DNA of 25,042 nt, taken from Butyricicoccus sp. Lineage in GTDB: Bacteria; Bacillota; Clostridia; Oscillospirales; Butyricicoccaceae. Of this stretch, positions 7,372-15,052 are shown in pieces (position 1 is the first letter of the stretch; each line of letters starts with the position of its first letter). The notes beneath the pieces were generated by a model that was given only the letters and a program-made list of their open reading frames with translations, had not been told where the DNA came from and made no database searches. Both the position numbers and the translations under genes were made by a program. The DNA lies in NCBI GenBank assembly GCA_020025755.1, contig JAHHRO010000030.1, positions 1 through 25,042 of the forward strand. The letters are read 5' to 3'.

Positions 7372-8766
7372 GTGGTATTTAGCAGCTTGACTTTCTTATT
7401 TGCATATTTACCCATCACCTTGCTGCTGTATTTTATCACGCCGCTCAAGGCACGCAATTTGATGCTGCTGATCGTCAGCATGCTGTTTTATGCATGGGGA
7501 GAACCCATCTATATTGGGATCATGGTGCTTTCCATCTTGATCGACTATGTACATGGATTTTTGGTTGAAAAATACCGTGCAGATGACCGAAAGGCACGCT
7601 GGTTTGTGGCACAGTCCGTGATCTTTAATTTGCTCGTACTGGGATTCTTCAAATATTGGGATTTCCTTGCCGTAAATCTATCTCAGCTTTTGGGGATATC
7701 CATTCCACAGATGCACATTCCGCTTCCCCTTGGCATCTCGTTTTTCACGTTCCAGACCATGAGTTACACCATCGACGTTTATCGGCAGGATGCACCGGCA
7801 CAGCGCAGTCTCATCGCCTTTGGTACGTTCGTCACCATGTTTCCGCAGCTGATTGCAGGACCTATCGTCAAGTATAAAACGGTGGCGGAGGAGCTGAACG
7901 TGCGAAAGCATACAATGGAAAACTTTGCGCTGGGCGCACGGCGGTTCACCGTGGGTCTTGCAAAGAAGGTACTCCTCGCCAATTCTATTGGACAGCTGTG
8001 GGAGCAGTCCCTCGCGTCACAGGACGCAGGCACGCTCACGGTTGCTGGTGGCTGGCTGGGACTATTGGCATTTGGCTTTCAGATCTATTTTGATTTTTCC
8101 GGATATTCGGACATGGCAATCGGTTTGGGGCGGATTTTTGGGTTCCAATTCAATGAAAATTTTGATTACCCCTATTTGTCCGCGTCGGTCTCGGAGTTTT
8201 GGCGGCGGTGGCACATGTCGCTCACTTCATGGTTTCGGGAGTACCTGTATATCCCGCTGGGCGGAAACCGCGGCGGCACAGCAAAAAGTCTGCGAAACCT
8301 CTTGATCGTATGGCTTTGTACGGGATTCTGGCACGGCGCAAGCTGGAATTTTGTGCTTTGGGGTTTATACTTTGCCGGGTGGCTCATTCTGGAAAAATAT
8401 GTACTGTGCGATTTTCTGGAGACTGTGCCCAATGGATTGCGACGCATCTATACCTTGTTTGCCGTCTTTGTCGGCTGGGGATTGTTTGCAATCGAGGATC
8501 TGGAACAATGTATGGCGTATCTTGCGATATGCTTTGGCGGGGGTACGGTCTGGAGCGACGCAGACGGCTATCTCTTCAGAAGCTATGCCATCCTGCTTGC
8601 GGTACTTGTGATCGCGTCCACGACTGTGGGCAAGCGTGTATGGGAAAGTCTGCCTGTGCGCGTGGCTGAGATCGCAGCACCCATCCTCATGCTGGCAGGC
8701 CTGTTCCTGTGTACGGCATATCTGGTAGACAGCAGCTACAATCCGTTTTTGTATTTCCGGTTTTGA
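7372..8766 (+). CDS. MBOAT-family membrane-bound O-acyltransferase (AlgI/DltB-like)
   Basis: A polytopic membrane enzyme (464 residues, about ten or more hydrophobic segments) that moves acyl groups, usually acetyl, across the membrane for transfer to an extracellular polysaccharide. The start MVFSSLTFLFAYLPI is the usual beginning of this group and uses GTG, with GGGAGG seven bases upstream. Family marks include FYAWGEP near residue 40, YFDFSGYSDMAIGLGRIFG, EFWRRWHMSLTSWFREYLYI, and FWHGASWNFVLWGLYF with the conserved catalytic histidine. The gene is followed after 14 bases by a DHHW/AlgJ-like protein, the expected periplasmic/extracellular partner. The polymer that is modified is not identifiable from this window. 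Confidence 0.92.
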   Translation: MVFSSLTFLFAYLPITLLLYFITPLKARNLMLLIVSMLFYAWGEPIYIGIMVLSILIDYVHGFLVEKYRADDRKARWFVAQSVIFNLLVLGFFKYWDFLAVNLSQLLGISIPQMHIPLPLGISFFTFQTMSYTIDVYRQDAPAQRSLIAFGTFVTMFPQLIAGPIVKYKTVAEELNVRKHTMENFALGARRFTVGLAKKVLLANSIGQLWEQSLASQDAGTLTVAGGWLGLLAFGFQIYFDFSGYSDMAIGLGRIFGFQFNENFDYPYLSASVSEFWRRWHMSLTSWFREYLYIPLGGNRGGTAKSLRNLLIVWLCTGFWHGASWNFVLWGLYFAGWLILEKYVLCDFLETVPNGLRRIYTLFAVFVGWGLFAIEDLEQCMAYLAICFGGGTVWSDADGYLFRSYAILLAVLVIASTTVGKRVWESLPVRVAEIAAPILMLAGLFLCTAYLVDSSYNPFLYFRF

Positions 8767-8780
8767 AAGGGAGGTGTACT

Positions 8781-9890
8781 ATGACAAAAGCATACAGCCG
8801 CACGCTCACCGTTTTGTTTTGCGCGTTTTTGGGTGGTCTGCTGGCTTGGCATATCGTTTTGCCGGATCGAAGCACTTCTGAGGCGGAAAACCGCACCTTG
8901 GCACAGTTTCCGGAATTTTCATGGAAAACCTTGGCAGACGGCAGCTATGCAAAGGGCATCGAAGCCTATTTTGCAGACCAATTTCCCATGCGCGATACAT
9001 GGACGGGAGCAAAGGTACGCACGGAGCAGATGCTTGGAAAACGAGAGTTTCATGCGGTGTATCTCTGTGAGGATCGGCTGATCGCAGCCGTTCCGGAACC
9101 CGATCACGCGTTGGTTGCGCGCAATCTGGCAAGTGTCAAAAAGCTGTCCGAGCGGATGCCGGTGCTCATAGGGCTCATTCCATCGGCAGCGGATATCTGG
9201 CAGGAAAAGCTGCCCTCTGGTGCACCCAGCTGGGATCAGCAGGGCTTGCTGGAGCAGGTAAAGGCAATGGGGATCAAACAGATCGAGTTTCGCCCTGTTT
9301 TGCAGCGGCACAGGCAGGAGCCTGTATTTTATCGTACCGATCACCATTGGACAACGCTTGGCGCGTATTATGGGTACAGGGCGGTCATGTATGCACTTGG
9401 ACAGGAGCCTCTGCCCAAGGAAACGTTTCTGCCGGAGACTGCGAGCGGGACGTTCTACGGTACGCTGTATTCCCAGTCCGGCGTGCATTGGCTGGAGCCG
9501 GACACGATCGAATTTTGGATACCAGAGGATGGCTTGACCGTAACCTCATGGCGGAGCGGCAAGCCGCAGCCATCCATGCTGTATGATCGTTCCTATTTGG
9601 AGAGAAAAGATCAGTATTCTGCATTTTTGGGTGGAAATCAGCCGCTTTGCGTGATCGAGAATGAAAATGCAGCGCGTCAGGAGAAGCTGCTGCTGGTGCG
9701 CGACTCCTATTCGGACGCGCTGGCCCCGTTTTTGGCGCAGCACTATCAACAAGTCCATTTGCTCGATCTGCGCTATTATCATGATTCGGTGGCAAAGTAT
9801 GCAGAAGAACAGGATATCGATCAGGTGCTTGTTCTCTACAGCATCCCGAATTTTATCACAGATCGAAATCTGGTACTGGCAGGGAGATGA
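8781..9890 (+). CDS. DHHW-family protein (AlgJ/AlgX-like SGNH acyltransferase partner)
   Basis: An exported or membrane-anchored protein of 369 residues, with one N-terminal hydrophobic segment (LTVLFCAFLGGLLAWHIVL). The family motif DHHW is explicit in YRTDHHWTTLGAYYGYRAV. The SGNH-like fold supplies a second catalytic element in LLVRDSYSDALAPFL. The early SEAENRTLAQFPEFSW segment is also typical. The start at 8781 has GGGAGGTG four bases upstream, and the gene begins 14 bases after the MBOAT stop, so the two form one operon. By analogy with AlgI-AlgJ/AlgX it should complete O-acetylation of a surface glycan outside the membrane. It ends before a strong hairpin terminator. Confidence 0.88.
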   Translation: MTKAYSRTLTVLFCAFLGGLLAWHIVLPDRSTSEAENRTLAQFPEFSWKTLADGSYAKGIEAYFADQFPMRDTWTGAKVRTEQMLGKREFHAVYLCEDRLIAAVPEPDHALVARNLASVKKLSERMPVLIGLIPSAADIWQEKLPSGAPSWDQQGLLEQVKAMGIKQIEFRPVLQRHRQEPVFYRTDHHWTTLGAYYGYRAVMYALGQEPLPKETFLPETASGTFYGTLYSQSGVHWLEPDTIEFWIPEDGLTVTSWRSGKPQPSMLYDRSYLERKDQYSAFLGGNQPLCVIENENAARQEKLLLVRDSYSDALAPFLAQHYQQVHLLDLRYYHDSVAKYAEEQDIDQVLVLYSIPNFITDRNLVLAGR

Positions 9891-9925
9891 GAGGTAGTAT
9901 GCGCCTTCGTTTTTTGGGGAATCAT

Positions 9926-9961
9926 AAAATGCGCACGATGCTTTTGCACCGTGCGCATTTT
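9926..9961. terminator. Rho-independent terminator between DHHW gene and spoVAE
   Basis: AAAATGCGCACG (9926-9937) and its complement (9950-9961) enclose a 12-base loop and are followed by a T-run. The hairpin abuts the 3' end of the convergent spoVAE gene and may serve both strands. Confidence 0.8.
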
Positions 9962-10321
9962 TTATTTGGATTTGTCTGCGGGACTGCAAATGAGCGCAAA
10001 CAGACAGCCGAATACGATTGCGGCTGCAATGCCTCCGGCTGCACCGGTCACACCTCCGGTGAATGCGCCGAGCAGACCCTTTTCGGCAACTCCGGCAGCC
10101 GCACCGTTTGCGAGGGCGTAGCCGAAGCCGAGCAGCGGCACGGTCGCGCCTGCGCCGCCCCATTTTACGAGGGGCTCGTAGATGTCAAGACCGGTGAGGA
10201 TCACACCGAGCACGACATATCCGGCAAGGATACGCGCTGGGGTCAGCTTGGTTTTATCAATCAAAATTTGGGACAGGGCACAGATGATGCCGCCGACCAA
10301 AAATGCGTGCAGATATTGCAT
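9962..10321 (-). CDS. spoVAE: Stage V sporulation protein AE (SpoVAE/SpoVAEb)
   Basis: A small membrane protein (119 residues) of the SpoVA channel that moves calcium-dipicolinate into the developing spore and out during germination. The sequence MQYLHAFLVGGIICALSQIL, then KTKLTPARILAGYVVLGVIL, GLDIYEPLVKWGGAGATVPL and a glycine-rich C-terminal helix match SpoVAE. The ATG at 10321 is preferred: AAGGAG lies ten bases upstream and overlaps the end of spoVAD. A GTG nine bases earlier would be too close to that site. It starts five bases after the spoVAD stop and is translationally linked to it. Confidence 0.9.
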   Translation of the reverse strand: MQYLHAFLVGGIICALSQILIDKTKLTPARILAGYVVLGVILTGLDIYEPLVKWGGAGATVPLLGFGYALANGAAAGVAEKGLLGAFTGGVTGAAGGIAAAIVFGCLFALICSPADKSK

Positions 10322-10326
10322 CGGGA

Positions 10327-11334
10327 TCACACTCCTTCTAATACGACTGCATGGCAGATACCGGCGATGCCCTGCCCTTGCTGGACGGAAGTTGGGCTCA
10401 TGAGCGCACCGGTTCCGGCAAAGATGACGTGCCGCAGCGCACCCTGCTCCATACGGCGCAGGATATCACCGCAGAGGACTGCGGCGGAGCAGCCACAGCC
10501 TGAACCGCCTGCATGAACATCCTGCTCGGTATCGTAAAGCAGAACGCCGCAGTCGTCATAGCTTTGCCCGAGGTCGATACCGTCGCGCTGGAACAGCTCG
10601 CGCAGCAGACCGCTGCCAACACGGGCAAGGTCGCCGGTCAGGATACGGTCATAGTCGGCAGGCTTGGTATGGGTATCCGCAAACAGGTGAGACAGGGTAT
10701 CATACGCTGCCGGTGCCATAGCAGCACCCATGTTATTGGCATCTGTCACATCGAGGTCGACCATCTGTCCAAAGGTGACATGGGTCACGCGGATGTGAGA
10801 CGGTTGTGTGCGTAAGACTACAGCACCGGCGGCAGTGGCTGTCCATTGTGCAGTGGGTGTACGCTGTCCACCGTAGGCGAGCGGAAAGCGGTATTGCCGT
10901 TCAGCAGCGCAGTAGTGAGAGGATGCCGCCGCACATAGAGTCTGTGCAGTGCCGCCATCTACAAAACAGGAACCCACCGCCAGCCCCTCCGCCATCGTGG
11001 AGCATGCGCCATAAAGCCCGACGAATGGTATATTCGTGGTCACAGAGGCGAGGGATGAGCCGATACATTGGTTGAGCAGGTCGCCGGCAAGCAGCAGATC
11101 CAAATCAGAAATCTGTAAGCCGGATTTCCTGACAGCGGTGTCGATCGCCATGCGCTGCATGCTTGCTTCCGCCAGTTCCCATGTCTTTTCGCCAAAGTGT
11201 GTGTCATTGGAAACGGTGTCGAATGTGCCCTGCAAAGGACCTTCGCCCTCCTTTTGTCCGACAACTGCTGCATGGGAAGAAAGATATACAGGGCGGTCGA
11301 GTGAAATGGTGCGCCGCCCCAGTCGCTTTGCCAT
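10327..11334 (-). CDS. spoVAD: Stage V sporulation protein AD (SpoVAD)
   Basis: A thiolase-fold protein of the SpoVA complex that binds dipicolinic acid; it has no thiolase chemistry. Recognisable blocks are PVYLSSHAAVVGQKEGEGPL, FDTVSNDTHFGEKTWELAE, LLAGDLLNQCIGSSLA, GLYGACSTMAEGLAVGSCFV and the C-terminal GSGCGCSAAVLCG and FAGTGALMSPTS. At 335 residues it has the normal family length. The start at 11334 has TAGGAGGGGA just upstream; a longer open frame extends to 11511 but runs through the promoter. A sigma-G promoter lies 23 bases upstream. spoVAC, which normally precedes spoVAD, is absent here, so the operon contains only spoVAD-spoVAE. Confidence 0.93.
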   Translation of the reverse strand: MAKRLGRRTISLDRPVYLSSHAAVVGQKEGEGPLQGTFDTVSNDTHFGEKTWELAEASMQRMAIDTAVRKSGLQISDLDLLLAGDLLNQCIGSSLASVTTNIPFVGLYGACSTMAEGLAVGSCFVDGGTAQTLCAAASSHYCAAERQYRFPLAYGGQRTPTAQWTATAAGAVVLRTQPSHIRVTHVTFGQMVDLDVTDANNMGAAMAPAAYDTLSHLFADTHTKPADYDRILTGDLARVGSGLLRELFQRDGIDLGQSYDDCGVLLYDTEQDVHAGGSGCGCSAAVLCGDILRRMEQGALRHVIFAGTGALMSPTSVQQGQGIAGICHAVVLEGV

Positions 11335-11356
11335 AAGATCCCCTCCTAATATGCTG

Positions 11357-11386
11357 TAGTATGCCAGAAAAGCAGGAGAACTATGC
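11357..11386 (-). promoter_or_regulatory. Sigma-G (forespore) promoter of spoVAD-spoVAE
   Basis: On the minus strand, GCATA (11382-11386), exactly 18 bases, then CATACTA (11357-11363). This matches the sigma-G consensus GHATR-N18-CATHHTA known from Bacillus and Clostridia. It lies just upstream of the spoVAD ribosome binding site, as expected for late forespore expression. Confidence 0.78.
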
Positions 11387-11872
11387 AGAAAAAATGACAG
11401 AGCATCGTACGGTATACTTTTTGTAAAACAGGTAAAAAGCAGATGAGCTGAGGCGGATCTGCTATGGGATCGCTTGACGATGAGCCCTGTATATTTGTGC
11501 AACATGATCATTTTACAGGGGGAAATGCCTTAATATAAGGAAAAAGGGAGCGAAAGCTTCCTTGCTGGTAAAAAAATCTTCGCCTGAAATGCTGAGTTTT
11601 AGTGGGAAAATAAAGCGATTTTAGAGAGAAAATAAAAGAAAATAAGAGAAAATACATAATTTATTCATAACTTTTGTTGAAATTATACAAATAAAAAATG
11701 CAAATGAACGGATAAAAAGTGCAAATTATTTAATAGCAAGTTCTGGTAAAATAAAACTTGTAGTTCAAGTGTTTCCTGAACACTTCCCAAATGGGAACAC
11801 TGATAAATTACAAAGGAGAGAGGAGAAAGAAATCGCGTATCACAAAAGTCTGCGTAGAAAGGGGAAAGTATT
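11387..11872 (+). promoter_or_regulatory. Long AT-rich regulatory region and leader of the aga PTS operon
   Basis: No gene is visible in these bases. The stretch contains a 5-bp palindrome CCTTA-N3-TAAGG (11529-11541), an 8-bp hairpin with a GAAA tetraloop (11544-11563), a very A/T-rich block (about 11590-11760), and an extended -10-like TGGTAAAAT near 11745-11753 without a clear -35. An overlapping pair of inverted repeats lies at 11767-11801. A strong but orphan ribosome-binding-like run AAAGGAGAGAGGAG (11812-11825) is followed by the true site AAAGGGGAAAG before the PTS IIB ATG. No sigma-54 -24/-12 element with correct spacing was found. A transcription start cannot be fixed from sequence. 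Confidence 0.5.
11767..11801. repeat. Overlapping inverted repeats in the PTS operon leader
   Basis: AAGTGTT-N5-AACACTT (11767-11785) is a perfect 7-bp palindrome. Its right arm overlaps a second hairpin TTCCC-AAAT-GGGAA (11784-11797), and GGGAACACT (11793-11801) can also pair with AGTGTTTCC. It could be a repressor or activator operator, or an RNA switch between alternative stems. Confidence 0.5.
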
Positions 11873-12349
11873 ATGCCAGACATTGTACTTACAAGAATTG
11901 ACAATCGTTTGATCCACGGTCAGGTCGCAACCCAGTGGTGCGGCGTAGTAGGAGCAAACCTCCTTCTGGTTGCAAACGACTCTGTCGCAACGGATGAATT
12001 TCGTCAGGGACTCATGAACATGGCGGCTCCGGCTTATGCCCAGACCCGCTTCTTCACGATCGAGAAGACGATCAACATCATCCACAAGGCTTCTGCAAAC
12101 CAGCACATTGCGATCATCTGCGAGAATCCGCAGGATGTCCTGAAGCTCGTAGAGGGCGGTGTGCCGATCAAGAAGCTCAACATCGGCAACATGCACATGG
12201 CAGACGGGAAGCGCCAGGTTGCAACCTCTGTAGCCGTTGATGACGATGATGTTGCAGCATTCAAGAAGCTGCAGGATCTCGGTGTGGAACTGGAAATCAA
12301 GCGTGTTCCGGACACACCGGCTGAAAGCATTGATAAATTATTCAAGTAA
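11873..12349 (+). CDS. PTS mannose/fructose/sorbose-family IIB, probable GalNAc/galactosamine-specific
   Basis: Cytoplasmic phosphotransfer subunit (158 residues) that takes phosphate from IIA and gives it to the incoming sugar at IIC/IID. The phosphorylated histidine is His15 in LTRIDNRLIHGQVATQW, the hallmark of the mannose-family IIB. The rest of the fold is intact, with NDSVATDEFRQGLMNMAAP, the GGVPIKKLNIGNMHMADGKR block and a C-terminal VELEIKRVP strand. The start has AAAGGGGA nearby. It is the first gene of the IIB-IIC-IID-unknown-IIA-AgaS series. The family assignment is firm; specificity for N-acetylgalactosamine or galactosamine is inferred from the neighbouring AgaS, NagA/AgaA and tagatose-bisphosphate aldolase genes. 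Confidence 0.93.
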   Translation: MPDIVLTRIDNRLIHGQVATQWCGVVGANLLLVANDSVATDEFRQGLMNMAAPAYAQTRFFTIEKTINIIHKASANQHIAIICENPQDVLKLVEGGVPIKKLNIGNMHMADGKRQVATSVAVDDDDVAAFKKLQDLGVELEIKRVPDTPAESIDKLFK

Positions 12350-12401
12350 TTTTTCGATTCAACAGATTTTCTGATTGTGAATGATCTGGAAAGGAGTAAC
12401 C

Positions 12402-13235
12402 ATGGGAAACATTACAATTATCCAGGCTCTGCTGGTTTTTGTCGTTGCCTTTATCATGGGTATTGACCAGTTTAGCTTCCTGGAATCCCTGTATCAGCCG
12501 ATCGTAACATGTCCGCTTATCGGTGCCATCCTTGGCAACTTTGAGCTGGGTATCGTTGTCGGCGGTGCATATCAGTTGATTCAAATCGGTAGTATGCCGA
12601 TCGGCGGCGCACAGCCTCCGAATGCGATCCTCGGCGGCATCATGGCAACCGTATTTGCTGTATCGCTCAACATGGAGCCAACGGCAGACGGCGTCGGTGC
12701 TGCAATGGGTCTTGCAATTCCGTTTGCAGTATTTGGTCAGTATGCAGTTACCCTGACCTTCACCATCATGTCTGGTATGATGGCTAAGGCGGACAAGTGT
12801 GCAGAGAATGCAGATGTCAAGGGTATCCGCAACATCAACTTTACCGAAATGGCGATCCTCGGTACGCTGTTTGGTCTGCTGGCTGTCGGCGGTCTGTACG
12901 GCGGCACTCTGCTGGGCGACACCCTCAAGGATCTGTCTTACAGCTGGTCTTGGGTAATGGCTGGTCTGGACGCTGCTGGCGGCGCAATGAGATTCGTTGG
13001 CTTTGCGATCCTGATGAAGGTCATGATGTCCAAGGAGATGTGGGGCTTCCTGCTCGCTGGTTTTGCAATGGCTCTGCTTTGCAGCGCAAATGCAAGCACC
13101 GCTGGCGCAACCCTGCTTCTGTGTGCATTCGTTGGTATTGCCATTGCGATCTATGACTTCACGATCCATACCAAGATCAAGGCAAACGCTGGCATGAGCA
13201 TGAGCAATATGGGAGGCGACGAAGATGGCATATAA
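12402..13235 (+). CDS. PTS mannose-family IIC (sugar-translocating membrane subunit)
   Basis: Membrane subunit (277 residues, mostly hydrophobic) of the mannose-class permease; together with IID it forms the translocation channel. Family marks are an N-terminal ALLVFVVAFIMGIDQFSF, the LGNFELGIVVGGAYQLIQIG segment, IGGAQPPNAILGGIMAT, and repeated Gly-rich helices. The ATG at 12402 is chosen because AAGGAG stands five bases before it; an upstream in-frame codon at 12381 precedes that binding site. The gene lies 52 bases after IIB and overlaps IID by 11 bases, which implies coupled translation. The gene order (B-C-D, then A) follows aga-type loci. Confidence 0.92.
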   Translation: MGNITIIQALLVFVVAFIMGIDQFSFLESLYQPIVTCPLIGAILGNFELGIVVGGAYQLIQIGSMPIGGAQPPNAILGGIMATVFAVSLNMEPTADGVGAAMGLAIPFAVFGQYAVTLTFTIMSGMMAKADKCAENADVKGIRNINFTEMAILGTLFGLLAVGGLYGGTLLGDTLKDLSYSWSWVMAGLDAAGGAMRFVGFAILMKVMMSKEMWGFLLAGFAMALLCSANASTAGATLLLCAFVGIAIAIYDFTIHTKIKANAGMSMSNMGGDEDGI

Positions 13236-14139
13236 TATTCCTGAAAAGTACCAGGATCTGACCCCAGCCCCGCAGCTGGACAAAAAGACCCTGAACAAGA
13301 TGGTTTGGATGTCCTGCTTCCTTCAGGCTTCCTTCAACTATGAAAGAATGCAGGCATGTGGTTGGCTGTGGTCTATGCTGCCCGGTCTCCAGAAGATCCA
13401 TACCAATAAGGAAGACCTCAAGGCTTCCATGGCACATAACCTCGATTTCCTCAATACCCACCCGTTCCTCGTAACGTTCGTTATGGGTATCGTACTCTCT
13501 CTGGAGCAGAACAAGGTCGATACACAGACCATCCGCTCCGTACGTATTTCCGCTGCTGGTCCTCTGGGCGGCATCGGTGACGCACTGTTCTGGCTGACCC
13601 TCGTTCCGATCACCGCAGGTCTGACTGCGAACATCGCGATGGAAGGCAATATCCTCGGTGCGATCCTATTCTTACTGATCTTTAACGTATGTCAGTTTGT
13701 AATCCGTTGGTGGCTGATGCACTGGTCCTATGGACTGGGCACAAAGGCTGTTACCATGCTCACCTCCAATGCAAAGGAATTTACCCGTGCTGCAAGCATT
13801 CTGGGTGTATTCGTTGTCGGCGGTCTGATTGCAAACTATGGCGGCACCACACTGCGTATTATTGTTGGTGATCCGGCAATCAATATCCAGGGTCTGCTCG
13901 ACGGCATTCTGCCGAAGCTGCTTCCGCTGCTCATCACCCTCGGTATCTACCTGCTCATCAAAAAGGGCTGGACACCGGTTAAGTGCATCATGCTGATCCT
14001 CGTTGTAGGTATTCTCGGCTGTGCATTCGGTATCTGGAGCGGCGACTCTAAGGCAATGGACGAAAATGGCAACAGCATTCCTGGCGGTTACAACCCACTG
14101 GTTGAGTGGTATGAGTATCCGGCACCGGCTGCCGAATAA
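13225..14139 (+). CDS. PTS mannose-family IID
   Basis: Second membrane subunit of the permease (304 residues). Typical IID elements are the N-terminal LDKKTLNKMVWMSCFLQASF, NYERMQACGWLWSMLPGLQK, the FLNTHPFLVTFVMGIVLSLE block, and ISAAGPLGGIGDALFWLTLV. Several C-terminal membrane helices follow. The start overlaps the IIC end by 11 bases, with GGGAGG eight bases upstream inside the IIC gene. A small inverted repeat spans the stop codon (CCGGCTG 14125-14131 and CAGCCGG 14140-14146), and a large hairpin lies downstream before the next gene. Confidence 0.93.
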   Translation: MAYNIPEKYQDLTPAPQLDKKTLNKMVWMSCFLQASFNYERMQACGWLWSMLPGLQKIHTNKEDLKASMAHNLDFLNTHPFLVTFVMGIVLSLEQNKVDTQTIRSVRISAAGPLGGIGDALFWLTLVPITAGLTANIAMEGNILGAILFLLIFNVCQFVIRWWLMHWSYGLGTKAVTMLTSNAKEFTRAASILGVFVVGGLIANYGGTTLRIIVGDPAINIQGLLDGILPKLLPLLITLGIYLLIKKGWTPVKCIMLILVVGILGCAFGIWSGDSKAMDENGNSIPGGYNPLVEWYEYPAPAAE

Positions 14140-14256
14140 CAGCCGGCAGGTCTGCGATGCACTGCGTTCGGTTGGATTCCATCCAAAAGGATCAGGGCAT
14201 TGCCTGAACCATGCCAGAATAATCGAATGTTCCGCTATGTAAATGCATAGCAGATC

Positions 14257-14307
14257 GGTCAAACAGGGGGGAATGACAAATGGTGCATTTCCCCCCGTGT
14301 TTTGACC
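14257..14307 (+). terminator. Large imperfect hairpin between PTS IID and the unknown gene
   Basis: The arms 14257-14275 (GGTCAAACAGGGGGGAATG) and 14286-14307 can pair along about 19 positions with three single-base bulges around a G6/C6 core and a 10-base loop. No T-run follows, so it is more likely an intercistronic attenuator or mRNA processing/stability element than a full terminator. The bases before it (14140-14256) hold nothing else recognisable. Confidence 0.55.
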
Positions 14308-14314
14308 AGAGAAA

Positions 14315-14998
14315 TTGGGTGTTTCTGTGAGTGTATTAACTGCATCTGTTATCTTCCTCGCCTTTCTTGGTTATATTGGGTTCCAGATGGCGAAAAATTT
14401 TCAGCTTAGAAATTTGAATATGAGCCTGCAAAAACAGGATTATGAGACCGTCGAGCAGCTTTGCACGATGCCGATGGTACGCAAACTCCTTGGGGAGTAT
14501 GTCAGTGATCTCTACCAGCTTCGCGGCTATTATATGGGAGGGAACACGGAAAAGCTTGAGCGGCATTTAAAGAAAATGCTGCAAACCACCTATCCAAACC
14601 TTGATGACAAAAGGAGTTTTTTGGAGCAATATTATCATACGTTCCTGCTCAGAGGGCAGAGAATGTATGCCGACTGGATGCTGGAAGGCATCCGTGCACT
14701 GGGAGATCCCTTATTCACCCGGTACAATGAGCAAGCCTACTGCGTTATGCTCGATGGGCGTAACGATCTGATAGAGGAAATGATCGATACGATCAATTCC
14801 AAGAAGTATTACGGATTTCCGCTTGGCGTCATCCTGTTTATGATCGGAAAACAGTATGAGGATCTGCACGATGACGAGAATGCAGTGATCTACTATGAAA
14901 ATGCGAAAGTGTGTTTCCATCCAAGTACCATTTATGTTCCGGTGATCCAAAAGAAGCTGGCACGGTTGGCACCGCAGACGGAAACTGCACCTGCCTGA
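14315..14998 (+). CDS. Unrecognised membrane-anchored protein inside the aga PTS operon
   Basis: I do not recognise this protein. It has about 223-227 residues: one N-terminal hydrophobic segment (SVLTASVIFLAFLGYIGF) and a soluble, helix-rich domain of about 190 residues. The domain contains repeated short helical pairs that resemble TPR/SEL-type repeats (for example QDYETVEQLCTMPMVRKLLG and YEDLHDDENAVIYYENAKVC). A cytoplasmic location of the domain is plausible because Lys/Arg follow the helix. The start is uncertain: TTG at 14315 or GTG at 14327, both without a good ribosome binding site, which suggests low expression or coupling. It lies between IID and IIA on the same strand, so it probably belongs to the PTS operon. 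Confidence 0.72.
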   Translation: MGVSVSVLTASVIFLAFLGYIGFQMAKNFQLRNLNMSLQKQDYETVEQLCTMPMVRKLLGEYVSDLYQLRGYYMGGNTEKLERHLKKMLQTTYPNLDDKRSFLEQYYHTFLLRGQRMYADWMLEGIRALGDPLFTRYNEQAYCVMLDGRNDLIEEMIDTINSKKYYGFPLGVILFMIGKQYEDLHDDENAVIYYENAKVCFHPSTIYVPVIQKKLARLAPQTETAPA

Positions 14999-15052
14999 AT
15001 CACTTGTAGATACAGGCAAATATAAAATATTACATAGATAGGAGAATGAAAC

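Noticed and set aside
11600..11625. A cre-like sequence (ATAAAGCGATTTTA) upstream of the PTS operon, as a CcpA site.
   Set aside because: It has at least three mismatches to the cre consensus in an A/T-rich background; it is too weak to call.
11740..11765. Possible sigma-54 (-24/-12) promoter for the PTS operon, suggested by TGG...TTG near the A/T-rich block.
   Set aside because: The GG and GC dinucleotides do not have the required ten-base spacing, the -12 GC is missing, and no LevR-type activator is encoded nearby.
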